Assembly: GCF_017565645.3 (NCBI RefSeq)
Contig: NZ_CP086136.1
Location: 9,655,501-9,719,500 of the forward strand
DNA from: Bradyrhizobium barranii subsp. barranii
GTDB taxonomy: Bacteria > Pseudomonadota > Alphaproteobacteria > Rhizobiales > Xanthobacteraceae
Direction of reading: 5' to 3'
Length of the DNA stretch: 64,000 nt
Shown: one piece after another, positions 6,208 to 14,872 of the stretch
How positions within the stretch are numbered: position 1 is the stretch's first letter
Layout of the letters: the number at the start of each line of letters is the position of its first letter
Position numbers and translations under genes: made by a program
The notes under the pieces: model-generated
What the model saw: only the letters and a program-made list of their open reading frames with translations
Database searches by the model: none
What the model was told of the DNA's origin: nothing

Positions 6208-7101
6208 TCAACGGGATTCGACGTTGCGATCCTTGATGATGATGCCCTTTCGAGCGTCACCGCGTTCGTGGTCGGCGATCCAGGCCATCCAGCCCAGCAA
6301 CCGCCGCTCGTTCGGGGCATATTCGCGCCAGTGACCGGCGACCGTGTGCCAGCGCACGCCAGGGCCACGCGTGTAATGCGTTGCGGAGCTGTGATGCGGG
6401 CTGGCGGGCAATTTCAGCGTAACCAAATTGTAGCTGTCGATTGCGCCCATAGCGCGCGGGTTGCCGCGCTTCCGTGCGATGCGGCCCTCCCGCGTGATCC
6501 GCTTCGACGTAGAGACCGTCGAGCCGCCGAGCGACAGGAAGGTCGAAAGGGCCGCAACCAGATTGATCGTTGCGTCCATTGCTTCCGGCCACAGCAGTTT
6601 GCTCGTGTTTTCAAGTCCGGGCACCGGGTACGAGTAGAACACCCGGTCCACGACAGGGTCGTCGCGCTCGACAAGGAGATCGAAATCGACGTGCCGCAAG
6701 GTCATTGTGAGCAGCGGCTCATCCGGCATGCCATTGAGCGTATCGATGCGGCTGATCAGGCAGTCGTTCCGGTCTCCCTCGACGAAGATGCCGGTGCGCG
6801 TGGGCGGGGTCTCATACTCGAAGAACGTTCGCCGGAACGGCAGCCGAACTCCTTGCAGGACGTTGCGGATGCGGCGGCGCGTATTCATCATGGCCCAAGC
6901 GATGTCGGTCGTATGCTTGTCGAAGCAATAGACCTCTGCGCGCTCGCGCGCCTCGCTGGCGACGATATTTGCGATTACCGGATGGCGCGGCGCATGGTTA
7001 GGGTCGATGGGGTTGACCAGCGCACGCGCGATATAGTCGTAGTCGGCCAGCACGCTACGCGAATGACCTTCAAGGATCAGATTGGGGAGCAAGCTGCGCA
7101 T
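6208..7101 (-). CDS. Hypothetical phage protein between exonuclease and RecT
   Basis: A 297-residue protein (starts MRSLLPNLILEGHSRSVLADY). No domain is recognised with confidence; it has a mixed alpha/beta pattern, an FEYETPPTRTGIFVEG segment and a C-terminal WMAWIADHERG. Its fixed place between the exonuclease and RecT genes suggests a link to recombination or early metabolism, but this is only positional. It overlaps neither neighbour: gaps are 2 and 19 bases. Confidence 0.65.
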   Translation of the reverse strand: MRSLLPNLILEGHSRSVLADYDYIARALVNPIDPNHAPRHPVIANIVASEARERAEVYCFDKHTTDIAWAMMNTRRRIRNVLQGVRLPFRRTFFEYETPPTRTGIFVEGDRNDCLISRIDTLNGMPDEPLLTMTLRHVDFDLLVERDDPVVDRVFYSYPVPGLENTSKLLWPEAMDATINLVAALSTFLSLGGSTVSTSKRITREGRIARKRGNPRAMGAIDSYNLVTLKLPASPHHSSATHYTRGPGVRWHTVAGHWREYAPNERRLLGWMAWIADHERGDARKGIIIKDRNVESR

Positions 7102-7103
7102 GG

Positions 7104-8033
7104 TTAGGCCGCCTCACGCAGCTCGAACTTCACCCGGTCATCGACCGACTTGCGCCACCAATCCGGCAAATCGACAAATTCGGCATCCTCGCGATCATCG
7201 CCGGGACCGGGCCAGTGCTTGGTCTGGTAGCACTCCCAGAAAATCTTGCAGGCAAGCTCGTTGAGCGCGTGGCCGCGCGCCAGGTCTTCGTCCTTCAGCG
7301 TCTGAGCGCGCACACAATAGGGCGCGGTGCTCTCAACCCAGAGCAGCGTGAACGACGATGCAGAGAGGCCCAGCGCTCGCGCGCCCTCCAGCACCATCGC
7401 ACCCTGCTGGCAGAGGCCGTAATTGATGATCGCGCTCTGCGTCTCGCGGTAGGTCACGCCCCTGGCCGTCTTCAGGTCGATATAGTCGCCGCTGTCGTTG
7501 GGGATTTGATCCGGCCGCGCCTTCTTCCAGAAGCCGCGCGGATCGCGCCAGATCAGCGAGCGTTCCGGCGCGCCATTCAAAATGCCCTGGCGAACCAGCG
7601 GAAACTCGCCGAGCGCGAGGATCATGCCCTTCGCGCGCTCGACCATTTCGGGCGTCAGGATGTACTTGCCCGCCGCGATCTGCGCCGCCTTCCAGTCGCG
7701 CCACTCCTTGCGGTTGCCCTGATAGGCCACGCCGCCGACAGTTGCGGGTCGCAGCACGCAGTCATGCTCAAAGGGCTCGCCAGCGACGGCGCTGTGGAGG
7801 AAGCGACCCAGCGCCATCGCCTCGCTCTGCTCGGCATCAGCGGCATAAGCCGGATTGAACCGAGAACGCTGGAAGGCGTGCTTGGCCGACTTCAGGATGA
7901 TGTCGCGGAGGAAGGACGACGAGATCGAGGGCTCGACGCAAAGGTTCGGATGATCGTGATAGTCCCACGACGGGATGTCGGCATAACAATTCGGCGTCGA
8001 TACCTGCTTGTGGTCCCAGGGAATAGACTGCAT
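7104..8033 (-). CDS. Exonuclease VIII-like PD-(D/E)XK nuclease
   Basis: A 309-residue protein and first gene of the early operon. Residues about 36-85 contain the SSSFLRDI and GRFLHSAVAG elements, and residues about 165-190 hold the nuclease core (KKARPDQIPN then DYIDLKTA), matching the D...DxK of the RecE/exonuclease VIII family (DUF3799-like). It would resect double-stranded ends to give the 3' strands used by RecT. The E. coli RecE N-terminal extension is absent, as is normal for phage versions. Confidence 0.8.
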   Translation of the reverse strand: MQSIPWDHKQVSTPNCYADIPSWDYHDHPNLCVEPSISSSFLRDIILKSAKHAFQRSRFNPAYAADAEQSEAMALGRFLHSAVAGEPFEHDCVLRPATVGGVAYQGNRKEWRDWKAAQIAAGKYILTPEMVERAKGMILALGEFPLVRQGILNGAPERSLIWRDPRGFWKKARPDQIPNDSGDYIDLKTARGVTYRETQSAIINYGLCQQGAMVLEGARALGLSASSFTLLWVESTAPYCVRAQTLKDEDLARGHALNELACKIFWECYQTKHWPGPGDDREDAEFVDLPDWWRKSVDDRVKFELREAA

Positions 8034-8208
8034 GACGACACGAACCTCCGGCGCAAAGCAGAGACGGCTTCGACCAGAGGTCGAAGGCGCTGAGTGCGAT
8101 GATTTGGGACCGGGTCGCCTGCTACCAGGGCAGTCGATGACACCGTGGTTTCGAGATCATGAGGGGCGATGTTGATTTGGTGCTGTTGGTGCCCGCCTGA
8201 TGTTTTCG

Positions 8209-8237
8209 ATTGTCAATCTCGCACTTCGGACTGTCAA
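8209..8237 (-). promoter_or_regulatory. Putative promoter of the early minus-strand operon
   Basis: On the minus strand a TTGACA box (8232-8237) is followed after 17 bases by GACAAT (8209-8214), a fair sigma-70 pair, about 175 bases upstream of the exonuclease start. TTGACA occurs again at 8211-8216, so the two boxes form a direct repeat 21 bases apart that could also be an operator. The 8034-8415 stretch separates divergent operons and holds no gene. Confidence 0.5.
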
Positions 8238-8415
8238 TAATGCAACGAGCTGCAGACCCGGAAAATTTGCTGCACGCTGTCTCAGCTCGTAACAGCGCAC
8301 CACTGAGTCATCATCGCTCATCGCCGCGTCTCGCAAGTTGAGCCAGACCCGCTAATTTACGATGCGCGCGAATTTCCTCGTGACAACGGGTCGGCTCAGT
8401 GATCATGAATTGCCG

Positions 8416-8823
8416 ATGCGCGTGTCTGTCTGGGACGACCCCAACTCTGAGCAGGTTCTTCGGACGATGTGGACGCAAGGTGCTTCAGCAGCGCTGATCG
8501 CAGACGCCCTGCAGACATCGCGCAATTCTGTCATCGGCAAGGTGCATCGGCTCGGGCTGTCGCGCACGCAGCGCAAGCCGAAGCTCGCGAAGCAGCCGAC
8601 CAGGTCCAACGTTGTGCCGATGCGGCGCAAGACGGCCAGGCCGATCAAGCGTCCCGGCGAGCCGGTGCCGTTCCTCAAGGCGAAGTGGTTTCACTGTCGC
8701 GCCGTGCTCGATCAGCGCGGCAAGGACGGACTCGTGCTGTTCTGCGGCGAGACCAAAGTCTTCGGCTCGCCCTGGTGCGCCAAGCATCGGCGCGCATACA
8801 CCGCTTCGAGGGTGCCCTCATGA
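8416..8823 (+). CDS. GcrA-family cell-cycle regulator homologue
   Basis: About 135 residues from ATG at 8416; a longer start at 8362 is possible. The N-terminus (VWDDPNSEQVLRTMWTQGAS, then RNSVIGKVHRLGLSR) matches the sigma70-associated DNA-binding helices of GcrA, including the hallmark RN-x-VIGK-x-HRLGL. The C-terminal part has the usual cysteine pattern (FHCRAVL, LFCGE, SPWCAKH). GcrA in Caulobacter-type bacteria acts with methylated GANTC sites. As first gene of the rightward operon, this copy could redirect host transcription after infection. Confidence 0.82.
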   Translation: MRVSVWDDPNSEQVLRTMWTQGASAALIADALQTSRNSVIGKVHRLGLSRTQRKPKLAKQPTRSNVVPMRRKTARPIKRPGEPVPFLKAKWFHCRAVLDQRGKDGLVLFCGETKVFGSPWCAKHRRAYTASRVPS

Positions 8824-8887
8824 CAATGAGCGCGGCCCGGTGATCCTCCCGCTTCACCGTGGCCCCGCAAAAATCAAAGGGACACCA

Positions 8888-9256
8888 ATGGCGAAAGCAG
8901 CGAACACGATCAACGATTTCGAACCCGAAGTCGTGCAGGAACTCCTGGGGAAGATCGACGGCTACCACGCCGACCTGGCGAGCGAGCGCGGTACGTTCAT
9001 GAAGACGTGCCGCAGCATCCGCGAGAGCATCAGCAACGTCTACACCGAGGCCAAGGCGCGCGGCATCCCGGAGAAGGAGCTGCGCTCGCTGGTCAAGATC
9101 AGGCTCAACGAGGCAAAGAACCGCAAGATTTACGAGGAGCTTGAGGCCGACCAGCAGCTGACGTTGTCGATGCTGGCGACGGCCGAAGGCGTCAAGGACC
9201 TGCCGCTCTGGCGGGCTGCCGCCATGATGGGTGATGCCAGCGCCACCGCTCACTAG
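8888..9256 (+). CDS. GapR/DUF2312-like DNA-binding protein
   Basis: A 122-residue protein from ATG at 8888, with an AAAGGGACACC leader. Helical throughout, it has a KTCRSIRESISNVYTEAKAR segment followed by GIPEKELRSLVKIR. This resembles the GapR (UPF0335/DUF2312) core, where a helix ending in VYxEAK-x-x-GFD is followed by a basic helix. GapR binds overtwisted AT-rich DNA in alphaproteobacteria. The match is by eye and somewhat diverged; a plain coiled-coil phage protein remains possible. Confidence 0.6.
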   Translation: MAKAANTINDFEPEVVQELLGKIDGYHADLASERGTFMKTCRSIRESISNVYTEAKARGIPEKELRSLVKIRLNEAKNRKIYEELEADQQLTLSMLATAEGVKDLPLWRAAAMMGDASATAH

Positions 9257-9267
9257 CGGAGGCGCGC

Positions 9268-9873
9268 ATGACCGCTGCGGTTCTCGCCAAGTACGACGCG
9301 ATGTGCCACGCCATCGATGCAGCCTTTCGCGTCGATGAAGCGAAGGATATTCGCGACAAGGCCGTCGCACTCGAAACCTATGCGCGACAGGCTCACAACG
9401 TCGAGGCCGAGCGCCAGGCCTGCGAGATCAGGCTGCGCGCGGAGCGCAAGGCGGGCGAGTTGTCTCGCGACCTCGAAAAGTCGAAGGGCGGGCGACCGCC
9501 GGAAACTCGGGCCACGATGGACCGAGTTTCGACCAAGGCCGAACAGTTGCTCGCCGCTGGCGTCACGCCTCGCCAAGCGAAGCAGTGGGAAAAGCTCGCC
9601 GCCGTGCCCGACGAGCAATTCGAGACCGCGCTCGCCGACAGGACCCAGATGCCGACGACGGCGGGCATCATTCGCGCCGCCGAAGAACCGAAGGTGCAGC
9701 CTGTCGCATCGGAGGCGCTGTGGCTTTGGGGTCGCTTGCGCGATTTTGAACGCGATCTGCTCGGCAAGGCCCCCAGCGACGTTCTCGAAACTCTCACCCC
9801 GGAAATGAAGGACGACGTTCACGCGCTCGCGCCCCGTGTCGCGGCGTGGCTCAAGCGCATTGGAGAACACTGA
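9268..9873 (+). CDS. Hypothetical phage protein with long helical N-terminus
   Basis: A 201-residue protein. The N-terminal 90 residues (starting MTAAVLAKYDAMCHAIDAA, with VDEAKDIRDKAVALETYARQ) are typical of a widespread phage family encoded near replication genes, in which long helices are followed by a GRPPET-like linker and an HTH-like region (TKAEQLLAAGVTPRQAKQWE). It may bind DNA like a ParB-type adaptor, but no function is established. ATG at 9268 follows the previous stop by 11 bases. Confidence 0.65.
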   Translation: MTAAVLAKYDAMCHAIDAAFRVDEAKDIRDKAVALETYARQAHNVEAERQACEIRLRAERKAGELSRDLEKSKGGRPPETRATMDRVSTKAEQLLAAGVTPRQAKQWEKLAAVPDEQFETALADRTQMPTTAGIIRAAEEPKVQPVASEALWLWGRLRDFERDLLGKAPSDVLETLTPEMKDDVHALAPRVAAWLKRIGEH

Positions 9874-10319
9874 TGACCAACGAAGCAGGCGACCTGGTCG
9901 CCATTGTCAGCCGCATCATCGATACCCGCCGTTCGCAATCGCGCATCTCGCCGTCTTGGGTTGCCAACGAGGCGATGATCGAGCTTGATGGCGGTCACAT
10001 TGCGCCGCCGCTTGTCTATCTCGGATGCCATCTCGAATTGCGCCAGATCGCGCGGAGCGTCTTGCGCACCCGTTTCGATGATCGGGCCGAAAGCGACGAT
10101 GGCGAACCTCGGCAGCACGAGCTTTTCCCCGACTTGCAGTGGCGTTACCCGACAGCGCGATCTGCGAGAAGCGCCGAGCCCGAGTACGTTCTGCTCGACG
10201 ATATGAGCGACGAGGACGCTGCGTACAACGTTGCCCGCCTGCGCCGCGAGGGACGCGCGAAGCTGGCTCACGCAGACGCCTTGGAAGCGTGGAAGCGGCG
10301 GCGGCGGCGGGTGGCATGA
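9873..10319 (+). CDS. Hypothetical phage protein
   Basis: A 148-residue protein from ATG at 9873, overlapping the upstream stop (TGATG). The first half (MTNEAGDLVAIVSRIID and onward) is helical and the C-terminus highly basic (EAWKRRRRRVA). This pattern is common in alphaproteobacterial phage replication regions. No function known. Its end overlaps the start of the RuvC-like gene. Confidence 0.65.
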   Translation: MTNEAGDLVAIVSRIIDTRRSQSRISPSWVANEAMIELDGGHIAPPLVYLGCHLELRQIARSVLRTRFDDRAESDDGEPRQHELFPDLQWRYPTARSARSAEPEYVLLDDMSDEDAAYNVARLRREGRAKLAHADALEAWKRRRRRVA

Positions 10320-10882
10320 TGCTGCGCCCTCGCATCCTGGCACTTGATCTGGCCTCGCGAACCGGCTGGGCCTGCGGCGATTGCAGCGATGCAGTGCCGC
10401 GATCCGGCTCCGTGCGCTTCGCCCGCGAGGGCGCGAGCATGGGCGCGCTGTTCGCGGGCTGCAGGCAATGGCTGTCCGATTTCCTCGCCACCGACCCCAA
10501 CATCAAGCTGGTCGTCTTCGAAGCCCCGATGACGCCGCAGCAGATGGCTGGCCGTACCACTGCCGACATCATGCGGCGGCTCAGCGGCCTCTGCGCGGTG
10601 GTCGAGGAGCTGACCTCGACGCTCGGCGGCTATGACGTGCGGGAGGCGCGCGTTGCCGACGTGCGCGTCCACTTCATCGGTTCGAACCGCCACAAGCGCG
10701 ACCAGGCCAAGGCGCTGACGATCAGCGCCTGCCACCGGCTCGGTTGGGCTCCATCCGATGACAACGCCGCCGACGCGCTCGCGCTTTGGCACTACCAGGC
10801 CTCGATCCTCGTCCCGCAGCTCGCAGTGCAGACCTCGCCGCTGTTTCGGCGACGGGTCGCCTCGCCACCGATGGGAGCATGA
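10316..10882 (+). CDS. RuvC-like Holliday junction resolvase
   Basis: A 188-residue protein. It begins with the RNase H-fold strand ILALDLASRTGWA, which supplies the first catalytic Asp, followed by KLVVFEAPMTP with the first Glu, and near the C-terminus DDNAADALALW with the last Asp pair. This is the arrangement of RuvC-type phage resolvases. It would cut four-way junctions formed during RecET-type recombination or replication before packaging. ATG at 10316 overlaps the previous stop. Confidence 0.8.
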   Translation: MMLRPRILALDLASRTGWACGDCSDAVPRSGSVRFAREGASMGALFAGCRQWLSDFLATDPNIKLVVFEAPMTPQQMAGRTTADIMRRLSGLCAVVEELTSTLGGYDVREARVADVRVHFIGSNRHKRDQAKALTISACHRLGWAPSDDNAADALALWHYQASILVPQLAVQTSPLFRRRVASPPMGA

Positions 10883-10883
10883 C

Positions 10884-11603
10884 ATGCCGCGCATCCGCAC
10901 CATCAAACCGGAATTCCCGCAGTCCGAAACCATCGGGAAGCTGTCGCGGGATGCGCGCCTGCTGTTCGTCCAGCTCTGGACCCTTTGCGATGACGAAGGG
11001 AGGACTCGCGCAGCCTCGCGAATGCTCGCGAGCCTTCTCTACCCCTACGACGAAGACGCTCCGAGCCTGATCGACGGCTGGCTGGACGAGCTTGAGCGCG
11101 AGGGTTGCGTCGTCCGGTACGTGGTTGAGGGCTCGACTTATCTGCAGGTGAATAACTGGTTGAAGCATCAGAAGATTGACCGGCCAACGAAGTCTCGTTT
11201 GCCGGTTGTCAGCGAGGGCTCGCGACTGCTCGCGAATACTCGCGAGGATGCATCGACGGACCTAGGACCTAGGACCATGGACCAGGACCTAGGACCTAGG
11301 ACCAATGCCGCGCCTGTCGGCGCGCCGCGCGATGCGCGCCCTGGCGAGCTTGATCTCGGTCATGCGGAAGCAGCGAAGCCGCAGCGACCCGATCCCGAAA
11401 CCGAGCTATTCCGCCGAGGCCGGGAGGTCCTCGGCAAGAGCGCAGGCGGTGTCATCTCGCAGCTGCTCAAGGCGAAAGGCAAACCCGAGCTGGCACGGGC
11501 GGCGGTGGAGGTCGCCGCGACCAAGGAAAATCCCCGCGAGTACATCGGCGCAATCATTCGCGGCAACGTTGAAGAGGACAGACCGAGAGGAGCGATCCTG
11601 TGA
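10884..11603 (+). CDS. Phage replication protein, winged-helix N-terminus
   Basis: A 239-residue protein starting MPRIRTIKPEFPQSETIG, the characteristic opening of a family of phage replication/helicase-loader proteins. Residues about 20-90 fit a winged helix (LSRDARLLFVQLWTLCDDEG to VNNWLKHQ). A low-complexity linker follows, containing a twofold repeat (DLGPRTMDQ then DLGPRTN). The last 70 residues may be a loader-like helical domain. It likely recruits the primase-helicase encoded next. It ends 4 bases past the start of the zinc-finger gene. Confidence 0.7.
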   Translation: MPRIRTIKPEFPQSETIGKLSRDARLLFVQLWTLCDDEGRTRAASRMLASLLYPYDEDAPSLIDGWLDELEREGCVVRYVVEGSTYLQVNNWLKHQKIDRPTKSRLPVVSEGSRLLANTREDASTDLGPRTMDQDLGPRTNAAPVGAPRDARPGELDLGHAEAAKPQRPDPETELFRRGREVLGKSAGGVISQLLKAKGKPELARAAVEVAATKENPREYIGAIIRGNVEEDRPRGAIL

Positions 11604-11917
11604 ACCAGCACCTGCGTCTCGAAGAGGTTCTTCGCATGCTGGCGAGCGTCGGCTGCGATCCGCGATCCTTCACGGGGTCGAAGGCATTCCGCTGCCCTGC
11701 GTGCTCGCACCAGCGCCGCAAGAAGTTCTACCGCTGCCTGTCCATCCGCTCCGAGCCGGATGGTTTTTTCTTCCGCTGTTTCCACTGCGACGACTTCAAG
11801 GGGAGCTACCGCTATGAACACGCTCGCGCCAGCGACCGCCGCGTTCTTCGAAGCAAGGGGGATATCGCCCGAAACAGCTACGCGGTTCGAAGTTTATACG
11901 GGAGCCCTCGTCGGTGA
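11600..11917 (+). CDS. Stand-alone primase zinc-finger protein
   Basis: A 105-residue protein. Residues about 30-65 form a zinc ribbon: FRCPACSHQRRKKFYRCLS then FFFRCFHCDDFKG, i.e. CxxC and CxxC as in CHC2/T7 gp4-type primases that read the template trinucleotide. The last 35 residues are out of frame with, and overlap, the following primase-helicase gene (104 bases). The domain that T7 gp4A carries in cis is therefore encoded in a separate overlapping frame here. Confidence 0.7.
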   Translation: MNQHLRLEEVLRMLASVGCDPRSFTGSKAFRCPACSHQRRKKFYRCLSIRSEPDGFFFRCFHCDDFKGSYRYEHARASDRRVLRSKGDIARNSYAVRSLYGSPRR

Positions 11918-13337
11918 GAAGCCCGACCGGCGCGTCGTCCCGAACCCGCGCGGCAACATCGTCGTCTACCCGTTCCTTGAGCACGGCGTAGTCGTGAACG
12001 AGAAATACCGCGCCGAGCGCAACGGCGAGAAGGTCTTCTGGCACCGCAAGGGTGGCAAGCGGACGTTCTGGAATGCCGATGTCCTCGACGATCCGGCGCT
12101 CGACAACGGCACGCAACCGCTCGTCATCACCGAGGGCATCGAGGACGGCATGGTCGCCATCGAGAGCGGCTGGCCGCTCACAGTGTCGGTGCCCGATGGC
12201 GCGCCGCCTGTTCCGAAGGATGCTCGGCTGCCGCCGCTCGATCCGCAGACCGAGCCGAACGGCAAGTTCGAATTCCTGTGGCTCAATCGCGACCGCCTCG
12301 GTCGCGTGAAGCGCATCATCCTGGCGGTTGATAACGACGGGCCGGGGCAGCGCCTCGCCGCCGAGCTGGTGCGGCGCGTCGGCGCTGGGCGCTGTCTGTT
12401 CGTCAGCTATCCGCCTGGCTGCAAGGACCTGAACGAGGTGCGGCAAAAGCTGGGGCCGGATGCCGTGAGCACTTTGCTGCGGGAAGCCAAGCCGTACCCG
12501 GTGCGGGGCCTCTACCGCCTGTCCGAATACCCCAACCTGCCGACGCTGGTGCCGGTCTCGTGCGGCTGGCCGATCTTCGACGGCTTACCTGGCAATGGCT
12601 GGATGAAGCTTTTCCCTGGCGAGTTCATGGTCGTGACCGGCATCCCGAGCCACGGCAAGTCGACCTGGATCATGAACCTGCTGGTCAAGCTGGCGCTGCT
12701 CCACGGCTGGCGTGCCGCGATCTTCTCGCCCGAAATGCCGACCGTGCCGTACCTGCGCGACAAGCTCCGCAAGATCGTTTCAGGCAGCGACGCAGCTGAT
12801 CCGGTGACCGACGCCTTCATCGAGCACAATTTCGTGTTCCTCGACAACGACCCCAACGACGAGGACGAGGACGACATCACGCTGGAGTGGATCGTCGAAA
12901 AGGCGCGCGACGCGGTCCTGCGCGACGGCATCCGGGTGCTGGTTATCGATCCCTGGAACGAGATCGAGCACGCGCGGAAGCGCGAGGAGTCGACGCACGA
13001 GTACATCGGCCGCGCCATCCGCATGCTGAAGCGGTTCGGTCGTCGGTACGAGGTCGCGGTGATCGTGCTCGCCCACCCGACGAAGGATGTCTACGAGCGC
13101 GGCAAGCTGCGGACGGCGACGCTGTATGACATCGACGGCTCGGCGCACTGGTTCAATAAGCCCGACCACGGGCTGGTGATCGAGCGTGATCCCGTCAAGG
13201 CTGAAACCACCGTGCACATCTCGAAGGTCCGCTTCGAGCAGACCGGCTATCGGGGTGCGATCCGCATGCGGTTCGACCCCAAGACACAGCAGTTTGACCA
13301 ACTTCAGGAAATTCAGGGGGAGCTGACCTATGAGTGA
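11814..13337 (+). CDS. TOPRIM primase-DnaB-type helicase
   Basis: A 507-residue protein from ATG at 11814. Residues about 105-115 (ITEGIEDGMVA) and 171-178 (AVDNDGPG) are the Glu and DxD motifs of a TOPRIM domain. Residues about 276-284 (GIPSHGKST) are the Walker A of a RecA-like helicase, and VLVIDPWNEIE is the Walker B. This is the T7 gp4 layout without the zinc finger, which is encoded by the overlapping preceding gene. It would unwind the fork and prime lagging strands. Confidence 0.88.
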   Translation: MNTLAPATAAFFEARGISPETATRFEVYTGALVGEKPDRRVVPNPRGNIVVYPFLEHGVVVNEKYRAERNGEKVFWHRKGGKRTFWNADVLDDPALDNGTQPLVITEGIEDGMVAIESGWPLTVSVPDGAPPVPKDARLPPLDPQTEPNGKFEFLWLNRDRLGRVKRIILAVDNDGPGQRLAAELVRRVGAGRCLFVSYPPGCKDLNEVRQKLGPDAVSTLLREAKPYPVRGLYRLSEYPNLPTLVPVSCGWPIFDGLPGNGWMKLFPGEFMVVTGIPSHGKSTWIMNLLVKLALLHGWRAAIFSPEMPTVPYLRDKLRKIVSGSDAADPVTDAFIEHNFVFLDNDPNDEDEDDITLEWIVEKARDAVLRDGIRVLVIDPWNEIEHARKREESTHEYIGRAIRMLKRFGRRYEVAVIVLAHPTKDVYERGKLRTATLYDIDGSAHWFNKPDHGLVIERDPVKAETTVHISKVRFEQTGYRGAIRMRFDPKTQQFDQLQEIQGELTYE

Positions 13338-13851
13338 CATGCTGCTGATCCGGCGCGAGCCGATGAACTTCAATCCCCTGGAAGACGTGGTGATGGATGA
13401 CGAGGCTCCCTCGATCTGGGGCGGGCCCCACGTTGGCAAGCGGCTGTCCGAGGCGATGCAGACCCTGCGCCTGCTGCCGATGCCTGGCGTCTGCGGCTAC
13501 CGGCCTGGCTGGCCTCCCTACGTCTACGAGTTCGACGACCTGGTCGAGCAGCACAAGCAGGGTGAGTTGGAGCGGACCCAGCAGATGCAGAACCGCACCA
13601 GGCTGCTGCCGTCCCTTCGTGATGTGACGCGCATGGAAGCGGCGATCTGCTGGCCTGCCCACTACCTGGGGCGGCTCGCGCATCTCGTCCTCGCCGTGAA
13701 TGCCGTGGCGCTGGCGCACGCCCTGGAGCGCGATGCCGGATGGGTGGCGGCGAAGCGCGGCGGCTATGCCGACACCTGGCGGCAGCGCCACGACCAGGGT
13801 TGCGAGATCATCGCTCGCGGCCTGCGCAACGAGCTGGTGCCGGTGTTCTGA
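13330..13851 (+). CDS. Hypothetical phage protein
   Basis: A 173-residue protein (starts MSDMLLIRREPMNFNPLEDV) overlapping the helicase end by 8 bases. The C-terminal half is helical with a hydrophobic stretch (LAHLVLAVNAVALAHAL) that is probably a buried helix. No family recognised; position suggests an accessory of the replication module. Confidence 0.6.
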   Translation: MSDMLLIRREPMNFNPLEDVVMDDEAPSIWGGPHVGKRLSEAMQTLRLLPMPGVCGYRPGWPPYVYEFDDLVEQHKQGELERTQQMQNRTRLLPSLRDVTRMEAAICWPAHYLGRLAHLVLAVNAVALAHALERDAGWVAAKRGGYADTWRQRHDQGCEIIARGLRNELVPVF

Positions 13852-13860
13852 GGGTGTTGA

Positions 13861-14499
13861 ATGGAATTTGAAATCCCTCACGGTGCGGAGCGCGAGTATC
13901 TGATCATCTTCGGCGTGGCTGCGGTCTATATCGGCAGCAGCCCGATTGGAGAGCCGTGCATCGTCGGCGCAACGCGCGATCTCAATCTGACCTTGCACGC
14001 AATGCAGCGGAAATGGCTACGGTCGGAAATCGCGTGCGCCTACTGGGTCAAGGACCGCGCCGCCGCCGAGGCAATCGCGGCCGAGGTTGACAGCGTGCTG
14101 CCGCACGACCAGGACGGTCGGCTCGCTGTGCGTGCCGAAGTCGCAGCGCAGCAGATCGAGGCAGTCGCTAGCTCCTGGCATATACCGCTGACCAATCACG
14201 ACGCAGCGATGGCTCGCGTCAAATCAGCGGTCAGGCACGTCCAGGAGGTGATCGATGCGGCGAACGCGACCGGCGAGCTTGCCTGGTTCAACACTGCCTA
14301 TCGGGCGTGGCGTCTCGATGCGAAAAAATTCGGGGCTAGAATGAGTTACGCTGAAGCGCGAGCACGGCTGCGCAAGGTGGTCACCAAACAACTGATTACG
14401 TTAGACCTTCTCGATTGCAGCGAACGCCTGTTGCCGGACATCTTCCCGCTGCTTGGAAGCGTCGGGCAAGAACCAGCCGAAAAATCTCCGACGCGCTGA
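13861..14499 (+). CDS. Hypothetical protein, possible degenerate GIY-YIG/T5orf172-like N-terminus
   Basis: A 212-residue protein. The first 80 residues (YLIIFGVAAVYIGSSPIGEP then CIVGATRDLNLTLHAMQRKW) recall the strand-strand-helix of T5orf172/GIY-YIG-like domains, where a GIT-like strand and an LQ/W helix recur, but the catalytic Tyr-Arg-Glu set is not evident. The rest is helical. Treat the family as tentative. GC and codon use match the phage genes. Confidence 0.5.
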   Translation: MEFEIPHGAEREYLIIFGVAAVYIGSSPIGEPCIVGATRDLNLTLHAMQRKWLRSEIACAYWVKDRAAAEAIAAEVDSVLPHDQDGRLAVRAEVAAQQIEAVASSWHIPLTNHDAAMARVKSAVRHVQEVIDAANATGELAWFNTAYRAWRLDAKKFGARMSYAEARARLRKVVTKQLITLDLLDCSERLLPDIFPLLGSVGQEPAEKSPTR

Positions 14500-14579
14500 T
14501 GAAGATTTACGTTGACGCCGCAAAAAATCCCGCCCATCTATCGCGCGACGGCGAGCGGGCCTATCGGTTGCCCGAATGA
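14499..14579 (+). CDS. 26-residue coupled micro-ORF
   Basis: ATG at 14499 overlaps the previous stop (TGATG) and its TGA at 14577-14579 overlaps the next start (ATGA). The 26-residue product begins MKIYVDAAKNPAHLSRD. Overlap with both neighbours in the style of the whole operon is the only evidence that it is translated. It may act as a coupling leader for the downstream gene; no function is known. Confidence 0.45.
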   Translation: MKIYVDAAKNPAHLSRDGERAYRLPE

Positions 14580-14872
14580 CAATCACCCAGCAACAGAAGC
14601 GCAAAGAGCTGGAGAAGCAGGCGACTGTGCTCCTGCAGGGAGAGCGGCTTGCACCCGCTGGGCCGATTGGATTGATCGGAAAGCTGAAGCGTCGCGAGGC
14701 GGATAGCAATCTCGTCAAGCGTAACCGCCGCGAGACCGTCGTCGAGCTTCGCTTCCTCTATCAGCAGCTCTCGAAAGCAGCGCGCCAGGCGCTGGCCAGC
14801 CGCTTCAAGCAGCAGCGCATCGATGATCCGACGCTCGACTGGAATGATTGGCTCGCCGAAAATTTACGTTGA
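14576..14872 (+). CDS. Small basic phage protein
   Basis: A 98-residue, very basic, helical protein (starts MTITQQQKRKELEKQATVLL), last gene before the terminator near 15.0 kb. The C-terminal third ends DWNDWLAENLR. A 13-base sequence at the start of the preceding micro-ORF (14505-14517) recurs at the end of this gene (14862-14874). No family recognised. Confidence 0.55.
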   Translation: MTITQQQKRKELEKQATVLLQGERLAPAGPIGLIGKLKRREADSNLVKRNRRETVVELRFLYQQLSKAARQALASRFKQQRIDDPTLDWNDWLAENLR

